Source: an uncultured Muribaculaceae bacterium (GTDB taxonomy: Bacteria; Bacteroidota; Bacteroidia; Bacteroidales; Muribaculaceae). From it: 64,000 nucleotides of DNA. Below the pieces are notes generated by a model. That model did no database searches. It was not told the DNA's origin and worked only from the letters and a program-made list of their open reading frames with translations. Made by a program: the position numbers and the translations under genes. Positions within the stretch are counted from its first letter, which is position 1, and every line of letters starts with the position of its first letter. The stretch spans positions 113,581 to 177,580 of the forward strand of contig CAJTWL010000002.1 in assembly GCA_910579845.1 (NCBI GenBank), given 5' to 3'. This document shows, one piece after another, positions 44,951-54,660 of this stretch.

Positions 44951-47254
44951 ATGTTACAACCGATTAAAAAGACCATCCAGCTCCCTGACGGCAGAGAAAT
45001 CACAATCGAGACAGGGAAGCTTGCCAAGCAGGCAGATGGCGCGGTAGAGGTGCGCATGGGCAACACAATGTTGCTTGCCACCGTCTGTTCGGCAAAAGAA
45101 GCCGGCGAGGGAGTTGATTTTATGCCCCTCACAGTTGAATACAAAGAGAAATATGCCTCTATCGGACGCTATCCGGGAGGTTTCCTCAAGAGAGAAGGTC
45201 GTTCAAGCGACTACGAGATCCTGACATCCCGTCTTGTCGACCGTGTGCTCCGCCCTCTTTTTCCCGACAATTATCACGCAGAGACATTCGTAAATGTGAC
45301 TCTCTACTCAGCCGATGCGGATGACGCTCCCGACGCACTTGCAGGAATCGCCGCTTCAGCGGCACTTACTCTCAGTGATATACCGTTCAACGGTCCTATC
45401 TCGGAGGTGCGTGTGGCACGCGTAGACAGCGAGTGGGTTATAAACCCGACTTTCAAACAGATCGAACGTGCCGACATAGAACTTATGGTTGGCGCAACAT
45501 ATGAGAATATCATGATGGTGGAGGGCGAAATGGACGAGGTTTCGGAAGATGAACTTCTCGAAGCTCTCAAAGTAGCTCATGAAGAGATCAAGAAACATTG
45601 CCTCGCACAGAAAGAGATGATGATAGAGGCAGGCAAAGAGATTAAACGCGAATATAACCATGAGATAAACGATGACGAACTCAAGGCTGACGTACATGCA
45701 AAATGCTACGACAAAGCATATGCTATAGCCCGCACAGGTTCTGCCGACAAACATTGGCGCAACGATTCTTTTGCAGCTATCTGCGACGAATATATCGCAA
45801 GCCTTCCTCCGATGACAGAGGAGCAGCTTGAGAAATATACCGAGGATCAGCGCATAGCAATGGTGAAACGCTATTACCACGATGTAGAGAAAGAGGCTAT
45901 GCGCCGTTGTGTACTCGACGAGGGCATACGTCTTGACGGACGCAAGACCACCGATATCCGTCCCATCTGGACAGAGATCGATTATCTTCCGGGACCTCAC
46001 GGTGCGGCAATATTCACCCGTGGCGAGACTCAGGCTTTGGTTACATGTACCCTTGGCACAAGCCTTGACGAAAAGATTGTAGACGATGTTCTCAACCAGA
46101 GCAAAGAGCGTTTCCTGCTTCATTATAATTTCCCGCCTTTCTCTACGGGTGAGGCTCGCGCACAGCGTGGTGTCGGTCGTCGCGAAGTAGGTCACGGGAA
46201 TCTGGCACACCGCGCACTCAAACGCATGTTCCCTGAGGGATTCCCTTATACCTGCCGTATTGTTTCCGATATTCTTGAATCCAACGGTTCATCATCCATG
46301 GCTACCGTCTGTGGCGGAACACTTGCATTGCTTGATGCAGGAGTTCAGATGAAACGTCCGGTTGCCGGTGTGGCAATGGGTCTGATATCTGACGAGGGGG
46401 CTGTAAAATATGCCGTTCTCTCTGATATTCTTGGTGACGAGGACCATCTCGGAGACATGGACTTCAAAGTTACCGGTACCACAAAGGGTATAACCGCCAC
46501 TCAAATGGATATCAAATGCGACGGACTCAGCTATGAAATCCTTTCCAAGGCTTTGGAACAGGCAAAACAGGGTCGTCTGCACATCCTCAACATAATCAAC
46601 GAAACCATTCCGGCTCCACGCGAGGACTACAAGCCACACGTTCCTCGTCTGGTAACCCTGGAGATACCCAAAGAGATGATAGGTGCCGTTATCGGTCCGC
46701 AAGGTAAGATTATCCAGGGCATTCAGGAAGAGACCGGAGCCATCATCTCAATCGATGAAGATGATGAGAAGGGTATCGGAAGAGTGGAGATCGCGTCCAA
46801 AGACAAGACAAGCATTGATGCAGCCGTTTCCAAAATCAAGGCAATCGTCGCTATACCTGAAGAGGGCGAGACATATGACGGCAAAGTACGATCAATTCTC
46901 GATTTCGGTGCATTCATCGAATTTATGCCGGGTCGCGACGGACTGCTTCACATCTCCGAGATATCATGGGATCGTCTCGACTCTATGGATGCAAGCGGTC
47001 TTAAAGAGGGTGACCAGGTTAAGGTAAAACTAATAGAGATCGATAAGAAAACCGGTAAATTCCGTCTATCCATGCGCGCACTGACTCCTAAGCCAGAAGG
47101 CTATGTAGAGCGTGAGGCGCGCCCACGTCGTGAAGGAGGTGACCGTCCTCGTCGCGATGGTGATCGTGGACCGCGCCGTGAAGGTGGCGACCGACGTCCA
47201 CGCCACGATGGAGACCGCGGACCTCGCCGCCCCAACCATCACAACGCAGAATAA
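44951..47254 (+). CDS. pnp: Polyribonucleotide nucleotidyltransferase (PNPase)
   Basis: 767 residues. Start ATG 44951 fits the normal N terminus ([17 protein letters not shown]); the longer in-frame TTG start at 44843 would place codons in the leader hairpin. Two RNase PH domains (about 1-140 and 320-540), a KH domain ([18 protein letters not shown]) and an S1 domain ([20 protein letters not shown]). After S1 comes an Arg/Gly/Asp-rich tail holding two 16-17-residue repeats ([16 protein letters not shown] at 47126-47173 and a near copy at 47174-47224). It degrades RNA 3' to 5' using phosphate. Confidence 0.97.
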   Translation: MLQPIKKTIQLPDGREITIETGKLAKQADGAVEVRMGNTMLLATVCSAKEAGEGVDFMPLTVEYKEKYASIGRYPGGFLKREGRSSDYEILTSRLVDRVLRPLFPDNYHAETFVNVTLYSADADDAPDALAGIAASAALTLSDIPFNGPISEVRVARVDSEWVINPTFKQIERADIELMVGATYENIMMVEGEMDEVSEDELLEALKVAHEEIKKHCLAQKEMMIEAGKEIKREYNHEINDDELKADVHAKCYDKAYAIARTGSADKHWRNDSFAAICDEYIASLPPMTEEQLEKYTEDQRIAMVKRYYHDVEKEAMRRCVLDEGIRLDGRKTTDIRPIWTEIDYLPGPHGAAIFTRGETQALVTCTLGTSLDEKIVDDVLNQSKERFLLHYNFPPFSTGEARAQRGVGRREVGHGNLAHRALKRMFPEGFPYTCRIVSDILESNGSSSMATVCGGTLALLDAGVQMKRPVAGVAMGLISDEGAVKYAVLSDILGDEDHLGDMDFKVTGTTKGITATQMDIKCDGLSYEILSKALEQAKQGRLHILNIINETIPAPREDYKPHVPRLVTLEIPKEMIGAVIGPQGKIIQGIQEETGAIISIDEDDEKGIGRVEIASKDKTSIDAAVSKIKAIVAIPEEGETYDGKVRSILDFGAFIEFMPGRDGLLHISEISWDRLDSMDASGLKEGDQVKVKLIEIDKKTGKFRLSMRALTPKPEGYVEREARPRREGGDRPRRDGDRGPRREGGDRRPRHDGDRGPRRPNHHNAE

Positions 47255-47268
47255 TCCCAAACAACTAT

Positions 47269-47311
47269 AAAAAATACAGGAGAATCCGAATCGGATTCTC
47301 CTGTATTTTTT
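47269..47311. terminator. Perfect 21-bp bidirectional terminator
   Basis: Arms 47269-47289 and 47291-47311 are complementary, with A6/T6 ends. Between the convergent pnp and small acidic protein genes. Confidence 0.92.
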
Positions 47312-47344
47312 TATAGTATCTGTCTGCCCTTATGGCAGTGCAGC

Positions 47345-47614
47345 CTAATATTCTTTCGCAACCTCCTTTATGGCTTCCATATCGGGATACCAATTCCCCT
47401 TTTCCGGATCCATTTCAAGGAGTTCGATAATATCGTAATAATCCTTTTCGGAATTATCCATATCCTCAGCAGAAAGGTCTTCGCCATCTACGACAGCAAT
47501 CTCTTTGGTTTCAGGGTTGATGCAGAGCATGGCGGTATCTCCAAAACTCTCTTCAGATTCCAGGTATTCCTCGATCTCCTCAAGGATTCTTTTTTCAAGT
47601 CCGTTATTATCCAT
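47345..47614 (-). CDS. Small acidic cytoplasmic protein, unknown
   Basis: 89 residues from MDNNGLEKRILEEI. This start avoids overlap with the upstream gene; an earlier in-frame one exists at 47641. About a third of residues are Asp or Glu. No domain recognised. It follows the Bax-inhibitor gene by 4 bp and lies before the terminator, so it is probably cotranscribed. Confidence 0.7.
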   Translation of the reverse strand: MDNNGLEKRILEEIEEYLESEESFGDTAMLCINPETKEIAVVDGEDLSAEDMDNSEKDYYDIIELLEMDPEKGNWYPDMEAIKEVAKEY

Positions 47615-47618
47615 ACTC

Positions 47619-48338
47619 TCAATCACGGTTTCCACCCACAAAACGAAGGAGATATAGGAAGAGGTTTATGAAATCAAGATACAGATTCATAGCACCTAAT
47701 GTAGCGAGTTTATCAGCCATAGACGGATCCACATTATATGAAGCCATTCTTTTGACAGATTGTGTATCCCAGGCTGTAAGACCGGAGAATATCAGAACAC
47801 CCGCAATAGATATGATCCATTCCATTGTGCTGTTGGCAAGAAATATATTCACAATAGTCGCGATGATGAGCCCGAAAAGTGCCATTATAAGAATGGAACC
47901 CATTCTGGAAAGATCGTTCTTGGTGAAATAGCCATACACAGACATGGCTCCGAACATTCCTGCAGTTATAAAGAATGTATATACTATTGTACCTATTTTA
48001 TATAACAGGAAAACAGGCGCAAGGCATAATCCCATCAATGCCGAGAAGAGCATGAATAAAAGCAGCACAGTTCCGGATGACATCTTCTGCATACGTGCCG
48101 GTATAACCCAAGCCATAACAAACATACCGATAAGCATTACCCACATGAATATCTGGTTTCCGAAGAAGAAATTCAGTGCGGCATTAGATGACGCAACACC
48201 CATGGCACAAAAAGCCGAAATCAGAAGTCCGATAAACATGCGTACATATACACGCTTCATTACCGCATTGACCTGAGTTGTCACCTCATGTACTCCATAA
48301 AAAGGAGGAGGTGTGCTATGTGAATTATTATAATCCAT
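47619..48338 (-). CDS. Bax inhibitor-1/YccA family membrane protein
   Basis: 239 residues, seven hydrophobic helices (about 30-235). Motifs of the family: VYVRMFIGLLISAFCAMGV, FITAGMFGAMSVYGYFTK, SGLTAWDTQSVKRM (the conserved Asp) and the end LYLDFINLFLYLLRF. Members act as pH-sensitive Ca2+ leak channels or protease regulators. Inner membrane. Confidence 0.94.
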   Translation of the reverse strand: MDYNNSHSTPPPFYGVHEVTTQVNAVMKRVYVRMFIGLLISAFCAMGVASSNAALNFFFGNQIFMWVMLIGMFVMAWVIPARMQKMSSGTVLLLFMLFSALMGLCLAPVFLLYKIGTIVYTFFITAGMFGAMSVYGYFTKNDLSRMGSILIMALFGLIIATIVNIFLANSTMEWIISIAGVLIFSGLTAWDTQSVKRMASYNVDPSMADKLATLGAMNLYLDFINLFLYLLRFVGGNRD

Positions 48339-48423
48339 ATTCCATTATTTGTTTTAATTATTAATTAATATTTAAGCAAGTGTTTTTTAATCCTTTATGC
48401 ATAAATTTAATATGAACACTTAT

Positions 48424-50205
48424 TTACATCCGTTCAGGCATCTCTATCCCAAGAAGAGACATGGCTCCTTTCAATGTACGACCTACAACATAAGAGAGCA
48501 ACAACCGCAACATCTTCTTATCAGGATCCTCTTCTCGCAAAATGGAGTAGTCATGATAGAACTGGTTGTACTCCTTTGCCAGATCATAGGCATAATTTGC
48601 AATGAGAGCGGGAGAATATGCCTTGCCGGCTTCCTCAACCACACAGGGGAAATCAGCCACCTTCTGTATTAACGCAGATTCCTTGGTATTTGGTTCACTA
48701 TTCGGCATCACATTGCAGTTGAAGTCGCCCGCTTTTCTTATAACCGACTGAATACGTGCGTATGTATACTGAATAAAGGGACCGGTGTTACCATTGAAAT
48801 CGATTGATTCCTTAGGATTGAAGAGCATGTTCTTGCGAGGATCCACTTTCAGCAGAAAGTATTTCAACGCACCAAGACCTACCATACGTGCGATCTCCCT
48901 GCTTTCTTCCTCCGGCATTCCGGCAAATCTTTCCGCACCCATCTCGGCTGCGGAAGCAATCATTGTGTCGATCAGATCATCGGCATCCACCACAGTTCCC
49001 TCGCGACTCTTCATTTTCCCTTCGGGAAGCTCTACCATTCCGTAAGAGAAATGTGTCAGATCCTTTCCCCATCTGAATCCGAGCTTGTCAAGCAAAAGTG
49101 ACAGAACCTGAAAATGATAGTTCTGCTCATTGCCTACAACATATATCATCTTGTCTATCGGATAATCCTGATAGCGCAATTTTGCAGTACCTATATCCTG
49201 GGTCATATATACCGAGGTGCCGTCAGTACGCAACAAAAGTTTATGATCAAGACCGTCGGCAGTAAGATCAGCCCATACGGAACCGTCATCCTTACGATAC
49301 ATTATACCTTTCTCTATACCACCCAGCACAAGATCCTTGCCCTCAAGATAGGTATCCGATTCATAGTATATCTTGTCAAAATCCACGCCAAGCCGTTTGT
49401 ACGTTTCATCAAACCCGGCATAGACCCATGAATTCATCATATTCCACAGATCACGAATCTCCTTGTCGCCGGCTTCCCACTTGCGCAGCATCTCTTGAGC
49501 CTCAGCCATCAGAGGGGATTTCTTTTTGGCATCATCTTCGGAAATATTCTCGCGGTCCATAATTGCCTTGACTTCCTCTTTGAGATGCTTGTCAAAAGCC
49601 ACATAAAAATCACCTATAAGATGATCGCCCTTCTTGCCGGCTTTCTCGGGAGTGACTCCATCGCCCCATTTCTGCCATGCAAGCATGGATTTGCATATGT
49701 GTATGCCTCGGTCATTGACAATATTGGTTTTTACCACCTTATTGCCGTTTGCTTTCAGAATCCTGGACAGTGAGTAACCGAGCAGGTTGTTGCGTACATG
49801 ACCGAGATGGAGTGGCTTGTTTGTGTTAGGAGAGGAATATTCCACCATCACAAGCTTTGAATCTGGTGTCTCCTCTTTAAAACCGAATAAATCGTCAGCC
49901 GCGATAGAATGAAGCAGATTCTGCCAGAACTTGGGCGATACCGTCAGATTCAGAAAGCCCTTCACGACATTGAACTTCTCCACGGCATCGACGTTTTCCA
50001 GCAGGTATTCGCCAATCTCCCGGGCAGTTGCCTCTGGATTCTTTCGCGATACCCTGAGATACGGGAACACAACCACTGTCATATCCCCTTCGAACTCTTT
50101 TTTCGTTGCAGATGGATTAACAGAAGCCGCATCTGTCTCAACACCATACAAATCTTTAATGGCGTTTGCCACGCCGACCGATATAATTGATTCGATTGAT
50201 TCCAT
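48424..50205 (-). CDS. argS: Arginyl-tRNA synthetase
   Basis: 593 residues. Class I synthetase: N-terminal additional domain (about 1-110), HIGH motif as HLGH in SSPNTNKPLHLGHVRNN, KMSKS region as KMKSREGTVVDADD and an all-helical anticodon-binding domain with the DALR fold. It charges tRNA-Arg. A -7 box (50259-50266, minus) gives a leader of about 48 nt. Confidence 0.97.
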   Translation of the reverse strand: MESIESIISVGVANAIKDLYGVETDAASVNPSATKKEFEGDMTVVVFPYLRVSRKNPEATAREIGEYLLENVDAVEKFNVVKGFLNLTVSPKFWQNLLHSIAADDLFGFKEETPDSKLVMVEYSSPNTNKPLHLGHVRNNLLGYSLSRILKANGNKVVKTNIVNDRGIHICKSMLAWQKWGDGVTPEKAGKKGDHLIGDFYVAFDKHLKEEVKAIMDRENISEDDAKKKSPLMAEAQEMLRKWEAGDKEIRDLWNMMNSWVYAGFDETYKRLGVDFDKIYYESDTYLEGKDLVLGGIEKGIMYRKDDGSVWADLTADGLDHKLLLRTDGTSVYMTQDIGTAKLRYQDYPIDKMIYVVGNEQNYHFQVLSLLLDKLGFRWGKDLTHFSYGMVELPEGKMKSREGTVVDADDLIDTMIASAAEMGAERFAGMPEEESREIARMVGLGALKYFLLKVDPRKNMLFNPKESIDFNGNTGPFIQYTYARIQSVIRKAGDFNCNVMPNSEPNTKESALIQKVADFPCVVEEAGKAYSPALIANYAYDLAKEYNQFYHDYSILREEDPDKKMLRLLLSYVVGRTLKGAMSLLGIEMPERM

Positions 50206-50258
50206 ATAAGTAAATAATCAAATTAAAACGATAGTCTTACTTAAATCCGTTTTACCTG

Positions 50259-50266
50259 CAAAAATA
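50259..50266 (-). promoter_or_regulatory. Predicted -7 box of argS
   Basis: Minus-strand TATTTTTG, fits TAnnTTTG. Confidence 0.45.
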
Positions 50267-50344
50267 CAATTTTTTTCTCATTCCTGCTATATCCGGAACC
50301 ATTTCGCACCTATACGCAAGTCCGCGCAATACTACAGACAGCAA

Positions 50345-50378
50345 CAGGGGCGCATCCGTGTACCGGTATGCGCCCCTG
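50345..50378 (-). terminator. GC-rich terminator of the HU gene
   Basis: CAGGGGCGCAT (50345-50355) pairs with ATGCGCCCCTG (50368-50378). It is 22 bp after the HU stop. The trailing U content is weak, so efficiency is uncertain. Confidence 0.65.
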
Positions 50379-50400
50379 ATTTATGATTAATCCGTACAAA

Positions 50401-50664
50401 TTATTTTGCAAGATCAGCGGCTGGTTTGAATTTAACAACCTTGCGTGCCGGAATCTGGATTTTTTCTTTTGTCTGAGGATTGATACCTGTACGGGCATCT
50501 TTCTCTACGATTGAGAATGTACCGAAACCAATGAGCTGAACTTTGTCTTCGTTTGCAAGAGCCTGTTCAATTGATTCGAGTGTTGCTTCGAGGGCCGCCT
50601 TGGCAGCTACTTTGTTTAGTTGAGCTTTTGCTGCAATCTCATTTACTAAATCAGTCTTGTTCAT
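50401..50664 (-). CDS. hup: HU-family DNA-binding protein
   Basis: 87 residues from MNKTDLVNEIAAKAQLNK. HU/IHF fold: helix-turn-helix dimer core, FGTFSIVEKDARTGINPQT arm and IPARKVVKFKPAADL end. It bends and compacts DNA. A textbook promoter lies about 110 bp upstream and the leader between them can fold into two exclusive hairpins. Confidence 0.95.
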   Translation of the reverse strand: MNKTDLVNEIAAKAQLNKVAAKAALEATLESIEQALANEDKVQLIGFGTFSIVEKDARTGINPQTKEKIQIPARKVVKFKPAADLAK

Positions 50665-50709
50665 AATTTTATTATTAAAATTTGTAATTGTTATAATCAA
50701 CGTATATCA

Positions 50710-50752
50710 GCATGTAACATGCTTTCTTATATTTTAACAATTGTAAGAAAGC
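50710..50752 (-). promoter_or_regulatory. Overlapping alternative hairpins in the HU leader
   Basis: Hairpin 1: GCATGT/ACATGC (50710-50722). Hairpin 2: GCTTTCTTA/TAAGAAAGC (50721-50729 and 50744-50752). They share bases 50721-50722, so only one can form fully. Confidence 0.5.
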
Positions 50753-50773
50753 ACTTTATATCATTTAGACCCA

Positions 50774-50804
50774 CAAATATAATTATTTAACATTTAAAAT
50801 CAAA
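50774..50804 (-). promoter_or_regulatory. Consensus promoter of the HU gene
   Basis: On the minus strand TTTG (50801-50804), 19 bp, then TATATTTG (50774-50781). Exact -33/-7 spacing. Confidence 0.75.
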
Positions 50805-51397
50805 TTTAAATCGCTAAAAATATTAAATTTTATTGCTTTTATACAAAAATGTTGCTTTTTACGAGTCATCCATGTCGTTAAAAACAACAAACCGCAGCTC
50901 TTGCAGACTGCGGCTTGCGAGAGAAACTTCTATTCTCATAGGAATTTATCTCTTCTTCGATTAAGGTCAAAATAATAATCAATTACCCTGTTGCTTGCAT
51001 GCTTATTGTAAAGGCTATATGTATTTTAATCAATCCCTGTCACACCTTACGGCATGAAGGATCGGTTTTTCTGGTATTAGATATTATACATCTATCAATT
51101 CTATCTCTAATTGCGTTTTGCTATGATTTTTTCGGTCAACGAAGATTGGAGCTTATGGCAACCTTTCTTTATGTCAGTTTACCTTAGCTTTCTTCAAATT
51201 TTTGTTTTACAAAATTACAACCGTACTTTAACGTTTCATAATAATTTTATATGTTTTACAACATATTTTTCTGTTTTTTTAACCATTTTGACCATTTATA
51301 CATTTTTTATACCGAGAATATTCCTGGAAAAAGCATAAAAATATTGGGCAACCCATTACAAAGAGCTGTCCAATATCAATCGCAGTAGACTTTATTA
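50805..51397. other. A/T-rich intergenic region without a supported gene
   Basis: 593 bp between the HU promoter and the M3 peptidase end. It has only short, low-complexity open frames. It holds a CCGCAG/CTGCGG hairpin (50892-50912) followed on the minus strand by a U-rich stretch, which looks like a terminator of an unseen minus-strand transcript, and the M3 gene terminator. I see no tRNA or known riboswitch. Confidence 0.6.
51337..51376 (-). terminator. Terminator of the M3 peptidase gene
   Basis: Minus strand ATATTGGACA (51367-51376) pairs with the complement of 51341-51350 with one wobble, followed by a T-rich run toward 51337. Confidence 0.65.
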
Positions 51398-53500
51398 TCA
51401 AAGTCCGCGAAGGCGAAGGAGAGCCTTCGCATCCGGCTCATGACCACGGAAACGTTTGAAGAGCACCATCGGATCCTCGGAATCACCGGACTCCATGATG
51501 TTCTTTTTAAACGAAGCGGCTGTTTTCTTGTCAAAGATGCCTTTCTCTTTAAACAGTTCCCATGCATCGGCTTCGAGAACCTGAGCCCACAGATATGTAT
51601 AATATCCGGAAGCATAGCCGTCGCTGCCAAAGATATGTTTGAAATAAGGAGATCTGTAACGGAAAGTTATCTCCTCAGGCATGCCTATATCATCACCTAC
51701 CTTCTTTTCGAATGCCACAACATCCTCCACCTCAGGAGCAGCTCCGTATTTAAGGTCAAGCAATGCGGCACCTGCAAGCTCAGTGGTTGTAAATCCCTGA
51801 TTGAACTTCGATGCCTTGCCGAGTTTTTCGATCAGCTCGTCAGGAATAGGCTCACCGGTCTTGTAATGTTTTGCATACGATTTCAGCACTTCAGGTTCAA
51901 AAGCCCAATGCTCATTTATCTGAGAACACATTTCCACATAATCACGATCCACATTTGTACCGGCTATGGATTTATAGGGAGCCCGTGAAAGAATTGCCTG
52001 GAGCGCATGACCGAACTCGTGGAATGTCGTCTCAACCTCGTCTATTGTAAGCAGAGAGGGAGTCTCTGATGTAGGAGGAGTAAAGTTACCTACATTGTAA
52101 ACGATAGGACGACGAGTCTTGCCATCTTCGAAAATGCCGCAACTCTGCAACTGCTCCATCCATGCTCCCTGGCGTTTGGTCGCACGTGGGAAATAATCGC
52201 ACATCCATACCGCAACGTGCTCGCCTGTCTTGGAGTCAACGACATCATATACAGCCATATCGTCTATATACTTAGGCGCATCCTTAATGGGAACCATCTT
52301 TATACCCCAAAGCTTTTCTGCACAGTCAAACAGTCCGTTAAGTACATTCTCAAGCGAGAAATAAGGTCTGAGTTCACTTTCGTCGAGATTGAACTTCTCG
52401 TTCTTCACCTTTCCGGCATAATAATAATAGTCCCACGGCGCTATTTTGAAGTTGCCTCCATTCTTATCCACATAAGCCTGCATATCTTTCACCTCTTCAT
52501 GAGAGCGTTTCACAGCCGGCTCAAACACAGACAGCAACAGATCAGATGCGGCTTCGGGAGTTTTTGCCATTACGCGGGAGGTCATCATGTGGGCAAAATC
52601 TTCAAAACCCATTATCTTGGCTTTCTCCGCACGAAGTTTCACAATCTTCTTGATTACATCGAGATTACTGTTGTTTCCCTGAAATGCAAGATTTGTGTAA
52701 CCTTTATAAACAGCCTCACGCAGTCCGCGGTTATCGGCATACTGTAACACAGGTAGACGGCTTGGAGCATGAAGAGTAAATACCCAAAGACCTTCAAGTC
52801 CGCGGTTTTTTGCTTCTTCGGCAGCCTGGGCAATTGATGATTGCGGCAATCCGGCAAGATCCGCTTTGTCATAAACCGTTACAAAAAAAGCATTGGTAGC
52901 GGCAAGCAGATTGCGGTTATATTGAATAAAGAGTTTTGACAGTTCATCATTAACCTTGATCAGTTCAGCCTTCTTATCGGCAGGAAGTGCCGCGCCCTGC
53001 TCCGCAAATGAACGATAGTATTTCTCAACCACACGCTTCTGAACGGGAGTAAGCTTCATCTTGTTGCGGTTTTCATATACGTTCTGTATCTTACGGAAAA
53101 GATCATCATTCAGATTAACCTTGTTCGAAGCATCGTTAAGCATCGGGATAGCCTTCTCCGACATCTCCGCAAATTCCGGAGTGGACAAAGCCTCTTCGTA
53201 GTGATAGAATACGCCTGCAACCCTCTCCAATATAGGAGACAGATTCTCCAATGGAAGAATCGTATTGTCGAATGTGGGTACATCCGTGTTTGATGTTATT
53301 TTCAACAGATTGGCATCCTGCTCTGCTATTCCTGCCTTTATTGCCGGAAGGAAATCGGATGTCCGGATCTTGTCGAACGGTGGAATACCGTACTTGGTCT
53401 CGTATGGTTTCAAAAAGGGATTCTCTCTCTGTTGTGCCATAACCTGTGGTGTTGAGGCAAGGAGCGCGGCTCCGAATGCCATCATTAGAAATTTGTTCAT
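51398..53500 (-). CDS. dcp: Exported M3 family metallopeptidase (Dcp/oligopeptidase-like)
   Basis: 700 residues. Signal peptide (1-22, ending MAQ). Mostly helical. The zinc motif HEFGH is at 494-498 with the third ligand Glu about 25 residues on (DYVEMCSQINEHW). C-terminal DKKTAASFKKNIMESGDSED and FKRFRGHEPD are typical of peptidyl-dipeptidase Dcp. It removes C-terminal dipeptides, here in the periplasm. 46 bp after the EEP gene on the same strand. Confidence 0.94.
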   Translation of the reverse strand: MNKFLMMAFGAALLASTPQVMAQQRENPFLKPYETKYGIPPFDKIRTSDFLPAIKAGIAEQDANLLKITSNTDVPTFDNTILPLENLSPILERVAGVFYHYEEALSTPEFAEMSEKAIPMLNDASNKVNLNDDLFRKIQNVYENRNKMKLTPVQKRVVEKYYRSFAEQGAALPADKKAELIKVNDELSKLFIQYNRNLLAATNAFFVTVYDKADLAGLPQSSIAQAAEEAKNRGLEGLWVFTLHAPSRLPVLQYADNRGLREAVYKGYTNLAFQGNNSNLDVIKKIVKLRAEKAKIMGFEDFAHMMTSRVMAKTPEAASDLLLSVFEPAVKRSHEEVKDMQAYVDKNGGNFKIAPWDYYYYAGKVKNEKFNLDESELRPYFSLENVLNGLFDCAEKLWGIKMVPIKDAPKYIDDMAVYDVVDSKTGEHVAVWMCDYFPRATKRQGAWMEQLQSCGIFEDGKTRRPIVYNVGNFTPPTSETPSLLTIDEVETTFHEFGHALQAILSRAPYKSIAGTNVDRDYVEMCSQINEHWAFEPEVLKSYAKHYKTGEPIPDELIEKLGKASKFNQGFTTTELAGAALLDLKYGAAPEVEDVVAFEKKVGDDIGMPEEITFRYRSPYFKHIFGSDGYASGYYTYLWAQVLEADAWELFKEKGIFDKKTAASFKKNIMESGDSEDPMVLFKRFRGHEPDAKALLRLRGL

Positions 53501-53546
53501 TATTATTGCTGTTGAATTATTGTTCTCTTAATAAAATAACATCATG

Positions 53547-54653
53547 CTATCGTAACCATTCGAATTTCGCTGTCAGAGGATAGTGATCGCTGCTTTTGAT
53601 TCTCCCCTTTGTAACACTCAGCGCTTTCAGCGGATCCGGGCGATAAAAAACCTGATCGAGATGGAAAAGGAATCCATGCTGGTTGTAAGTTATCGCCGGT
53701 CCGAAAGATGTCTGGACATAAGCATCTTCAAGCCCCGATGACCGTACAAGCCTGTATGCATAAGATTCCGGTACGTCATTGAAGTCTCCGGCAACTATCA
53801 GAGGTCCGGATATCGACTCTATAGTCTTCTTAAGATCCTTTACCACCTGAGCCCGGAATTTGAACGCTTCGTTCAATTTCTCCATTACAGATCCCTTCAG
53901 TTCTTTGATACCCTCTTCAGATCTCTTTATCGACACAATCTCCTTTACAACCTGCCTTTCGTTATTGTTTAGCGAATAGGACGGGATATGCATGTTTATC
54001 AGATTGAGTCCGCCCCAAGGCGTACGGATCTTATATATATTATACCATGAAGTGTTTCTCACCAACGTGACAGGAAACTTTGACAACACCTTGCGGTCGG
54101 TAGCAGTATTCTCTATTCTATACGGATATATCTTCCTTATAGTGTCCAGATAATCGGATATGTTGGGGATTTCATTTTCATCGTTGATATCCGCCATCTC
54201 CTGGATATTTACAATATCCGCTCCCGAGTGTATTATGAATTCTATGGCAGGATTCCCTTTCTGCGATACCATTCCTATGGAATCCGATCTATGCTGCATC
54301 TGGTCAATACCATGCAGAATATTATACGTCAGAAGCGTGAAGGTGCGTTTCTCATCCTCCGGTGCGGATGACGAATGCAACGGAACAGCTGTGGTAACAG
54401 GACCCCAGCTCGCAATAAGCGACAACACACCCAAACCGCCTGTAAATATTTTACCGAAACAGAACCATATCACAGTGACGGCAACTGTCGCTATAGCGAG
54501 ATAAGGCAACGCAAGCGTAAGACACGATGAATACGCAAAATATTCAGGGTTTATCCTGCCTCCGTAGGCGGCGGCAATGGTAAGAAGGTACAGCACAACC
54601 GATGCTATCCTCAACACCATTCTCAATATCGGGTTAATTACCGGTAAAAACAT
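53547..54653 (-). CDS. Membrane-anchored EEP-superfamily hydrolase
   Basis: 368 residues. Three N-terminal membrane helices (about 10-90), then an EEP domain with FTLLTYNILHG, VNIQEMADIN (Glu), LINMHIPSYSL, VAGDFNDVP (Asp/Asn) and the final SSDHYPLTAKF. The active site faces the periplasm if the helices are as predicted. Substrate unknown (phosphodiester). Eight bp after the rhomboid gene, so cotranscribed. Confidence 0.9.
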   Translation of the reverse strand: MFLPVINPILRMVLRIASVVLYLLTIAAAYGGRINPEYFAYSSCLTLALPYLAIATVAVTVIWFCFGKIFTGGLGVLSLIASWGPVTTAVPLHSSSAPEDEKRTFTLLTYNILHGIDQMQHRSDSIGMVSQKGNPAIEFIIHSGADIVNIQEMADINDENEIPNISDYLDTIRKIYPYRIENTATDRKVLSKFPVTLVRNTSWYNIYKIRTPWGGLNLINMHIPSYSLNNNERQVVKEIVSIKRSEEGIKELKGSVMEKLNEAFKFRAQVVKDLKKTIESISGPLIVAGDFNDVPESYAYRLVRSSGLEDAYVQTSFGPAITYNQHGFLFHLDQVFYRPDPLKALSVTKGRIKSSDHYPLTAKFEWLR

Positions 54654-54660
54654 TTCTTTT

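Noticed and set aside
45356..46210. 284-codon minus-strand frame opposite pnp
   Set aside because: Inside a certain gene on the other strand; its peptide is Cys/His/Phe-rich with no domain and no promoter, a mirror of pnp codon use.
47126..47224. Possible CRISPR-like or satellite repeat
   Set aside because: It is a coding tandem repeat in the pnp tail, two units only and no spacers.
50999..51338. Two overlapping short plus-strand frames in the large gap
   Set aside because: Low-complexity, Phe/Ile/Leu-rich from A/T-rich DNA; no promoter or family; frames overlap each other.
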